This document shows, piece by piece, positions 56,332 to 64,000 of a stretch of DNA of 64,000 nt (position 1 is the stretch's first letter; every line of letters begins with the position of its first letter). This DNA is from Sphaerolaimus hirsutus (taxonomy: Eukaryota > Nematoda > Chromadorea > Monhysterida > Sphaerolaimidae), in NCBI GenBank assembly GCA_964036195.1, contig OZ038458.1, positions 8,507,832 to 8,571,831 of the forward strand, given 5' to 3'. The position numbers and the translations under genes were made by a program. The notes beneath the pieces were generated by a model. That model had not been told where the DNA came from, made no database searches, and saw only the letters and a list, made by a program, of their open reading frames with translations.

Positions 56332-56349
56332 ACCCTGCTCGCTGCGCCA
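56332..56349 (-). promoter_or_regulatory. primer binding site, tRNA-Ser(UGA) type
   Basis: Directly next to the 5' LTR. In element sense it begins TGGCGCAGCGAGCAGGGT. The plus strand reads ACCCTGCTCGCTGCGCCA, which matches my memory of the 3' end of animal tRNA-Ser(UGA) including CCA over all 18 nt. The tRNA would prime minus-strand cDNA synthesis. Confidence 0.8.
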
Positions 56350-57647
56350 TGTGATGAAGCCACCAAATTCAGCGTCTTCTACCACCGAATCCGGCAACTC
56401 CAAGACCGTAGTGAGAAACGGCCTTTAGAGTGGTTGATTTCCCGTTGTAGCCGAACGTCCACTTGTCGACAGCCAAGAGTTTATTTCGTAGTTGAGTGTT
56501 GAAAAAGGGGGTTTGAATTGTTTCAGGTACTTTATTTCGATCAGATACAGCGTGTTACAAAAGCGCAAAGCCTAGCGAGCTTCCTATTCGAAGTTTCTAT
56601 CGCTAGCTTATTTTCGTTCAGTAGCTTGGGGTCCGCAGACTGAAGTAAAAACTTTCAAAGTAGCTAAGACACGGAAATCATGTATAGAAAAACAGCTACA
56701 GTAATTTCCTAATACAAATACACAAATAACTCACAAATGCAACAAATAAATATATCTAGCCGAAACAGTTGCCTCATACTGCGCGGGCGTACATTCAAAT
56801 ACTTATGGTAAAGAAATACCAGGTGCAAATTGGGTTAATAGAAAAACTATTAATCTTACGAGGCGCGAAGTCGGCAAACTCGGCCGATTTACTAATTTGG
56901 TTCAATTTGTCAGAAAACATTGACGCACATTGGAACTAATAAAATAGGGTTTGGAAATTGTAAATAGTGGTGAAAATGTTCCTAATGACGTAAATAGAGC
57001 AGGGTATACTCGATATAATAATAATCACTTCCTGGAAACGTATATTTCATAATGGATAAATTGGGACTTATTCAGGTAGATGGGTATAATAATTGAGCAG
57101 GGTTTATAATATATTCAGCTTGAGCAGGGTATTATAATTATTAAGTAAATATAATTATAAGTTGTGAGCAGGGTTATAATAATTATGCCTACGCAAAGGG
57201 CTTCGTAAATTCATACAGTAGATGCTAGTTACACACAGGGCACTATTTCTCTATTAGGACGCTGGCCTAAATAAATACGTGGCACATAAATATTTACAAC
57301 TTTTGACTTTCCCAAATTGCAAGTAAACCATGTAAATGTATATATAATAATGATCAGAAAATTACGGCGAGTTGAATGAGCCTAATTTCATATTAATACA
57401 CCTAATAATAACTTATTTGACCTTTTAACCTAAACATTCCACATAAACCTATCAATATCTTATAAAACACTTTCCTAATCGAATATTCTCCATGGGTAAA
57501 TAATATAGTGCAGGAAATACAATTTGCGTGGTAAATTAATATAGTGCATAAAATGTAAAATAGTGCAAATAAGTAAATGTGCAAATATGAGCCTAATTAT
57601 CAATTCTCTGTATTTCTTTATCCATCCATTTTGCTACGGTCAGCACA
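56350..57647 (-). repeat. 5' LTR of the BEL/Pao element
   Basis: 1298 bp, in element sense starting TGTGCTGACC and ending in CA. It is nearly identical to the copy at 45079-46376; the three differences seen lie near 56363, 57035 and 57195. It carries the four GAGCAGGGT repeats (plus-strand reading) around 56997-57174. Confidence 0.97.
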
Positions 57648-58495
57648 TCGGCTTTTGTCAAACATTTGTGACTTCAAGTGAAGTTGGCCTTGGAATAGTG
57701 TTTAAATTAGGTTACAATAGAAGGCTAATTCATTAGAAGTGATTTTTCACACTGTACAAGTATATGGAGGCACATTGACTGGATATTATATACTACAATA
57801 AAATATCACGGCTTATTATGGCACAATAGCATGAACAAATGGAAGCTTTTACACTAAAAATGCTGCAAAACCAGTGAAAACAACCACAAAAAGTAATGTG
57901 CATGTGAAATTGTGCGCTTGCGCGCAAAAAGAATTGCAAAATACCTAGTGCTTAGTACAAAAAAATTCGGTCAAGGTTTTAAAAAAAACGGTTTCGATGG
58001 TCTGGTTTTTTTTAAATAAAACGTTTTTTATTACAAAAAAAACCTTTGAAAAAAAACCTTGGCCATCCCTAGGTAAATTTAAAATAAACATTTCGCTATT
58101 TGTCAGCAATTCCGACTAGAAATGCTGCCGACGAATAGCGAAGTTCGTGATTTAAATTTATATCTTAAGAACCACTACGGCTTTTTGGCTAATTTTTGAA
58201 CACGATGTAGATATCGGCTAGTGCTTTCAACATGTCAATTTGGGAATGGATATATATCTAAGCATTCTTGAGTAGGTGTTTGTAATTCGTCGCCACCGAA
58301 TTTGTCGCTTCAGCTCCTATTTGTCGTTATGCTGTAAATCACCATTCAAACTTTCACTTACAACTTACCACTATCAATGTCACTTGTCCACATCAGCAAT
58401 AGACCGTGTGCTGTCATAAAAACACACGTTTCGAATCCATTCCGCCAACTGAAGCCAACTACTTTCTGTCCAAAAAATACACATCTAAAAATCTA

Positions 58496-58758
58496 CCGTA
58501 TTTCCTCGAAATACCCCCCCCTTGAATTAACCCCCCTTGAAATACCCCCAGGTGTTTTTGAGCTGGGGAAAAAATAACCCCCCCCTCGAAATACCCCCGT
58601 CTGGAATGATGTACATCATGTATGCAATGTACATTATGTATCTTATGGTCGCAGTTTGCATCGCAGCTACAGAAATACTAGTTTGTGTAGCGACGGACGT
58701 TGATATGTCCAACAGGGGTCTCCTAGAGGGGGGGGGCTGGGGGGGCCCCGAAATACGG
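58496..58758. mobile_element. CCGTATTTCCTCGAAAT MITE (copy 7), fused to CAGGGG-type end
   Basis: Intact left half with core. At 58713 it meets CAGGGGTCTCCTAG, the start of a CAGGGG-type element, which is followed after about 30 bp by GAAATACGG. Confidence 0.65.
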
Positions 58759-60332
58759 TATGTACCACCGCGGCCACCAGTGACTCATCATTATTAGATC
58801 CGTTCATCGATCTCATCGTTTGCGTGCATAAAAATACCTACGCGTGCATTTATATACTCTCAACCATGCTTCTCCCAAATGCACCGCCAGCATCCATCTG
58901 GCCTACTAATTTCATCGCGACTGGAATGGTCCCGCGGCCCGGTCACATAATGCCCATCTGGTCGCGGCTGCGCGCTTTCGGCTTACTTTGGCTGCGGGGC
59001 AGCGCAGCGGTACGCCGCTAGGCTGCGCGCGTTGGCGGAGAAGTAGGTGGGACGGTGTGTCGTTGGCTTGGGGTCTGGGACCTGCGAAGGTCTGTGGTTA
59101 TTGCCTGGTTGATTGTGATCATATCTGACATAATTATCTATGTATAAAGATACTTCACGAACAAATGAAAATTGCTCGAAAATTTAATCATTAGATCTGC
59201 ATGGATCTAATGATCCTCAAACCCCAGCACTACCTAGCTTCAAATCACACTTACCTACGTAAAATATGGTTAGAATATTCTGGCAGAAACAAGCTTCGCA
59301 CAAACCTTCGTGATATGATTCAAAAAACAGCGATCCTGCAATCAGTGCAGCACTTCCCCGCCGGTGTCATTAGCGGTGGCAATACGTCGGAATTACATAC
59401 CCTTTGGCGTACATAAGTCGCGGATCCAGGGCGCGTGTGTGCGTGTGCACGCCCTTGCTTGCGTGTGCATGTCGCACTGCAGCCGCGCTGCCGCCCTACC
59501 AGCTTGCATGTGCACGAGCAGCCGTCGAGCACCACTTTGTGCCAGTGCCGCCGCGTGCGCGTGTATTTACGTTGTGTGGCTATGACTGCTCGTCCACTCT
59601 GGTTACACTGACGTACTTGTGTATGTGCAGTATTTACTATTTATTTAGGTATTTACAATTTGTGATCGCCCATGTTCGCATTTACTGAAATTTATCTTTT
59701 CTGTGGCTTGTTCAGTGGAATGCTCTGGTAATTTACGAGTATAGCATGGATGTTGGTTCAATTGGTTCCACACGCTGTAATGAGGTGGGATAAATCATGG
59801 ATATCCTTGTATCACTGAAACTGGGTTGGTTCACCGCTCCCTTATCTCTGTCGCAATTTCGTTTCATTTCATGTTCCCCGCCGCTTCATTTTGCTACTAT
59901 TCCATTTCAATCTGCGCCGGCGATTGCGCAAATCAACGCAATTTTCCAATTTAATTCGCGCCGCAAAACAGAATTTCATTTACGTCAAAACGCGCGCCGG
60001 CGATTGCATTTTTGCGGTCGAATAAATAAATTCGCGACAATCTTAGCGCCCGGAGCGCCGCGGCGGCACTCAAATCCCTCTGAAATCCACGTCCAATTGG
60101 TGCAGCCGCGCCGTGCCGCCCGCCCTGTTCTTCACCCATTGCACTGCGCCTGTTTATAGTGCTTATGTGCCGCACGGCAGAACGGCCGCTGTCATGCAGA
60201 GAGCACGTCATGCTCGTGGCTAGAGAAATGTCCTGGCTCCGACCCTGCACGCTGTCAAGTTACAAATTTTGCTAAAGTTTCAAATTCACTGACAGTTAGG
60301 TAACCAGTTTCTATCTTCCGCCAGTAGGCAAC
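58759..60332. other. no gene seen
   Basis: CpG-rich blocks near 58900-59050, 59420-59570 and 59990-60170 separated by AT-rich sequence. Short frames on both strands show no domain. Confidence 0.5.
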
Positions 60333-60558
60333 CAGGGGCCAGTTCCGCAAGTGGAAAAGTTAAGAGTTAAAACTTAAGAGTTGAGTAAAATGATAAAAGA
60401 CAAGTTATGAGTAGAGTTAAGAGTTAAGAGTTGAGTAAACCGACAAATGATTTTACTCAACTCTTAACTTTTAACTTTACTCTTAACTTATCATTTATCA
60501 TTTCACTCAACTCTTAACTTTTAACTCTTAACTTTTCCACTTGCGGAACCGGCACCAG
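60333..60558. mobile_element. CCAGTTCC-class foldback, GTTAAGAG type
   Basis: 226 bp. Left CAGGGGCCAGTTCCGCAAGT, right ACTTGCGGAACCGGCACCAG. The arms are GAGTTAAGAGTTGAGTAAA arrays forming an almost full-length hairpin. Confidence 0.75.
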
Positions 60559-61366
60559 TAAAGTTTAGATAATGTGTCACGTAATCAGTAAGGCCTGATG
60601 TTTCCTGCAAACAATCAATCATAACAAAATAGACTTATAAAAATTAATTTTTCACCTGCAATTCTAAACTTGACAGGCCAATGTATAGGGGTGGTGCGTG
60701 CGGAACTAGCCCCTGCTTGGGCTGCGTTTGGACAATATCAGGACGAATTAGTGCTTAATCAGTGCTTTGATTTGTCTAGGTGTTCATACTAGGTGTGCTG
60801 TCCGCCGAGTATACACTGATAAATATATTAGTTTTAGTCTCTCTGGAATTATTCCATGTAGAAACAGCTGAAAAAGTGAGAATTGGGAATAGATAGATAC
60901 ACGAGCATGGCTTAAAATTTCTGCTTTAGGGGACTAAACAACTGACACCCATCAGCTAACCCCTGTGAAATCCCTGCTGGATGCAGGGACATGGAGTCCT
61001 ACAGCTGCTGTACAAAATGGGTTTGCTACAGCTCTATAATGGTGCCATTACAGTATGGAAAATTGCATATTTTTTGTTCGACTCTTTAAATTAAAATCGT
61101 CGCACTATTGTCAAAACGCGACACGCATTAGTGTGTAGCTTGGAGGCTGCATCCAACCGAGGAGCTCATTTTGTCTTCGAAATGAACATTACATTGCGTT
61201 TGCGTGGGGGTAGGAAATGCGACAAATCTGCTATTTGGAGTCGGCCACACCAAGCGATGGCGAAATATTCTTCCCTTCATGTTTTGCGATGTGTTTGCCG
61301 ATATTAAGTCATTTTGTGAGTCATTCTTAGGCAATAGATTCCGTTTTTCGTTCGCAAATCAGATTA
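60559..61366. other. no gene seen
   Basis: Contains only a one-ended fragment of the GGTAGGTTTTCATACT family near 60780-60815. The final 460 bases of the window (63541-64000) are likewise empty apart from a CpG-rich patch. Confidence 0.5.
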
Positions 61367-61790
61367 CCGTATTTCTTCTAATACAAGGCACCGTTCTATT
61401 TTTTTCGTCAACTTTTTTACCCGCCCTTCTATTGGAGACGCCCTTCTGTTTTTTTTCGTCAACTTTTCAGCCAATCTTTTCAAGTTCTGCCAAAGTTTTT
61501 CAAAGTGTTACGTCACAGAAAATTCATAGAATGACGATACAGAAAGTTCATTAAACATTTGGTGTTAAAATAGCACAAAATAAATGGGCCAATGTCACTA
61601 AATCACATTGTCCGCTGATATTTTCTATTTTTGATGCATTTAGCACAATTCCAGCACCTTGTGTACCTTCTATTGGAGACGCCCTTCTATTGCATACACC
61701 CTTCTAGTGGAGACGCCTTTCTATTGGATACGCCCTTCTATTGGAGACGCCCTTCCATTGGAGACCTGCTCTTCTATTAGAAGAAATAGG
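61367..61790. mobile_element. CCGTATTTCTTCTAATAGAAG MITE (copy 3)
   Basis: 424 bp. Arms made of CCTTCTATTGGAGACGC units; the right end has decayed to TTAGAAGAAATAGG. Confidence 0.75.
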
Positions 61791-61894
61791 CTTTCTGTGC
61801 TAAAAGAATGGCCGGAGGCCCATGCAACTCTCTGAAAGTCAGCAATGCAGCGTAATTTGCAAAACTGTTTTTAGTCTTCGTGTTTACTTAGTAT

Positions 61895-62090
61895 GTATAT
61901 TCGGCGGACAGCACACCTAGTATGAAAACCTACCATAATTTAATGAGTAAAATCTTGTGATAAATTTTGTAATTAATTATTCCATAGTAAAAACGAAATA
62001 TTATGATGAAAAAACTGTATAATTTTTGGTTCATTATTCAGATGGGTTATGGTAGGTTTTCATACTAAGTGTGCTGTTCGCCGCGTATAC
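61895..62090. mobile_element. GGTAGGTTTTCATACT-type MITE (copy 2)
   Basis: 196 bp. GTATATTCGGCGGACAGCAC at the left and GTGCTGTTCGCCGCGTATAC at the right. A one-ended fragment lies at about 60780-60815. Confidence 0.75.
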
Positions 62091-62496
62091 CTACATATGT
62101 ATGAATTTACTAGCTTTTTATTTACGTGACAGTATGTGACTGTATTCTTCATGGATTTTATTTATGTTGAGACGAGAGTTCCGGTCTTTAAATTTTTCAC
62201 GTTTTCAGATACTTCCTTCCTGTGGTATAAATATGATCACCATGCTTTCTACGGAGTTTATATTCATTTGAGGTACCTATTTATGTTTTTATTCGCGGCA
62301 CAAAAAACCGACAAACGTAACATTCACCTGCTGCTGGAAAGCTGAATATCCATCGGGTGAATGTGAATAAAATTGAAGAGTGACATGTGGCATTCTATTA
62401 TTATTATTTTCTGCTGTCAGACGCTTGTCATTCGCTCCATGCGGTCCGTGCGGCGCGAAAATGCATTGCACTGCAGCACCGACGGGAACTTTCCAT

Positions 62497-62987
62497 CAGA
62501 GTTGTTAAAAGTACTCAACTTTTTCAAAGTAAACGTAAACGTAAAGAAATTTTATGGTACTCACGACTGAGTACAGAAAGCGTTAAGTATAAACTTTTTA
62601 CTTTTACGCTGCGTAATCGTGAGTAAAATACATTTTTCCTGGGAAAATGTAAAAATGAGTATTTTTCTCACAGAAAGTGTGAAAGTGAGTGTTTTTTCTC
62701 ACAGGAAACGTAAAAGTCAGACATTTTTGTCAATTTTTACTCTAGAATACATCAAGGATGCGTTTTTCGCCCGATAAGCATTTCTTGAGAAAATGTCCTA
62801 TTTTTGTCGCGTTCTATCTGTCAAAATGTCACTTTCTATGTCCCGTTTAAATACATTTTCGGTACACCCATACTTTCAAAAAGTACGCGAGTAAGTACGT
62901 ACCGGTATTTTATCTGGAGAAAACGTAAACGTATTTACGCAGTACTCGAGTATCCGTATTTATCGAGTATACGTTTTAACAACTGTG
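62497..62987. mobile_element. hAT-type MITE, CAGAGTTGTTAAAA termini
   Basis: 491 bp, ends CAGAGTTGTTAAAAG and TTTTAACAACTGTG, flanks CTTTCCAT/CTTTCCAC (7 of 8). Contains repeated TAAACGTAAACGTA and GTACTCGAGTA boxes shared with 41428-42083. Confidence 0.87.
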
Positions 62988-63169
62988 CTTTCCACCCATT
63001 TCGTACTTCATTATAGCGAGACATCACATCAATTGCGTTTTGTAAAGCCGTTCTTCGAGGCTGATTAAAATTGAATGAAATTTATGATTGAAATACAGCC
63101 ATACTTATTATGGTTCATGCTCGACTCTGTACTTCAGCTATTTCTCGCCGCCTGGGGGCAACCAGACTC

Positions 63170-63540
63170 CTGGGGGCTATATCTCCCAGACCCTGTAAAG
63201 GACCCTGTAAGGTGTAAAAGACACTCTAATGTGTAAAAGACTCTGTAAAATGTCATGTGTCATGTAAAAACTCTGTAGTGTAAACTGTCAAGTCAGGTAA
63301 AAGACCCTGTAAAGTGTCATGTGTATCCAAACCTTGTTATATCATATCCAAATCTTATGTTTTTGTATCCAAATCATAATTTTTGACATACGATTTGGAT
63401 ACAAAACATAAGATTTGGATACAATAAAATAATATTTGGATACATATGACACTTTACAGGGTCTTTCACATAACATTTAACACTTTACAGGGTCTTTTAC
63501 ATGACACATGACATTTTACAGGGTCCGAGACTGGCACCTG
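63170..63540. mobile_element. CCAGTCCC foldback
   Basis: 371 bp. Left end decayed (CTGGGGGCTATATCTCCCAG), right GGTCCGAGACTGGCACC. Arms of AAAGACCCTGTAAAGTGTCA; core of AAATCTTATGTTTTTGTATC and inverse. Confidence 0.75.
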
Positions 63541-64000
63541 GGTTTCGCGTCGCCGTGACCGCCAATCGATATTTTTAAGAGCCATGTTTGCCGGCGGCAC
63601 GCCCAAAACTAACTCCTCCCTCAAACTTCCGAATAAATTCAATCAGCACGCCCATTTTCCACCCGTCACACGGACAAGCACAAATATGCAGCGTAAAAGT
63701 GCGGCGTGCGGCTACGCGCAGCGGCTGCGACAGTTGCAGCGCGGCAGCGGGCTTCATGCCTTTGCACTTTGCATTGCACTGTCGCTGACACGGCGTAAAA
63801 AGCGCGGTTTGGGAAATAAACTCGATTTAAACCTTCTTCGGGGCTTGATGCACTGTTGGAGGTTGAGTAGGTTCGATATGTCTTGAAGTCAGCTAAATAT
63901 TTATATTCGATAAGTAGCGGGCGTTTTTGCAATTGTATCCAAACCGCTGTTAGGGTTCATTTTATGTCATTATCCGTTAATTTGGAAGCTGTTCCTGATT

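Larger units (their letters stand above)
45079..57647 (-). mobile_element. BEL/Pao LTR retrotransposon with envelope-like gene, full length
   Basis: 12,569 bp element reading right to left. Order in its own sense: 5' LTR (57647-56350), tRNA-Ser-type primer site, 1.2 kb leader, gag-protease, RT-RNase H-integrase, envelope, 3' LTR (46376-45079). The target duplication is TCGGC at 45074-45078 and 57648-57652, the 4-6 bp size usual for this superfamily. Protein order and the PRLELLA and NPAD motifs of the pol region place it in BEL/Pao. LTRs differ at only three sites I could find, so insertion is recent. Two interruptions exist: UAG between protease and RT, and a frame change in the envelope. 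No close polypurine tract precedes the 3' LTR. Confidence 0.95.
44800..58071. mobile_element. hAT-type non-autonomous element split by the BEL/Pao insertion
   Basis: The two parts are 44800-45078 and 57653-58071 (698 bp when the retroelement is ignored). Ends read AAGGGATGG and CCATCCCTA, and the outer 8 bp GGTAAATT is exact at 44792-44799 and 58072-58079. The interior matches the copies at 31.9-32.5 kb and 39.6-40.9 kb (GCGCGCAA boxes, poly-A/T ends). No transposase is encoded. Confidence 0.9.

Noticed and set aside
59797..60250. Possible coding segment in CpG-rich sequence
   Set aside because: Frames on opposite strands overlap, with no conserved motif and no splice context that could be chained.

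Overview
The window looks like a piece of an animal nuclear genome, most likely an arthropod. It has intron-bearing genes, no operons, few open frames, many short inverted-repeat transposons and one large LTR retroelement. The arthropod call is an inference from the close match of the only host gene to the insect HOW / vertebrate Quaking class of RNA-binding proteins. The species cannot be read from the sequence.

Host gene: one complete coding sequence lies on the minus strand between 29831 (ATG) and 13740 (stop). Nine coding exons with matching phases and GT/AG borders give 557 codons. The predicted protein has a QUA1 dimerisation segment, a KH domain with the GPRG loop, a QUA2 segment, and a long Ala/Gly/Asn-rich tail unlike HOW or QKI. 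Its introns, the 9.7 kb intron 2 above all, are filled with transposon copies and hold an assembly gap (22239-22761).

Retroelement: 45079-57647 is a full-length BEL/Pao LTR retrotransposon on the minus strand. It has two 1298 bp LTRs (three differences seen by eye), a 5 bp target duplication TCGGC, an 18 nt primer site matching a serine tRNA, gag-protease, RT-RNase H-integrase, and an envelope-like gene. An in-frame UAG separates protease from RT, and a frame change interrupts the envelope reading frame. The envelope resembles herpesvirus gB-type class III fusion proteins in layout. The element sits inside a 698 bp hAT-type element, whose own 8 bp duplication GGTAAATT is found 13.3 kb apart on the two sides.

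Elsewhere: most of the rest is a nest of non-autonomous DNA transposons. Ten copies have recognisable 8 bp target duplications (hAT type). Three further classes can be defined by shared outer termini with unrelated inner repeat motifs: CCGTATWTC, CTGGKGCCAGTCC and GGCCCACAC. Several copies are nested in one another, which allows relative dating. Stretches at 9.0-10.7, 33.8-35.2, 36.6-39.0 and 58.8-60.3 kb show no gene I can support. No RNA gene, CRISPR array or bacterial-type feature was found.
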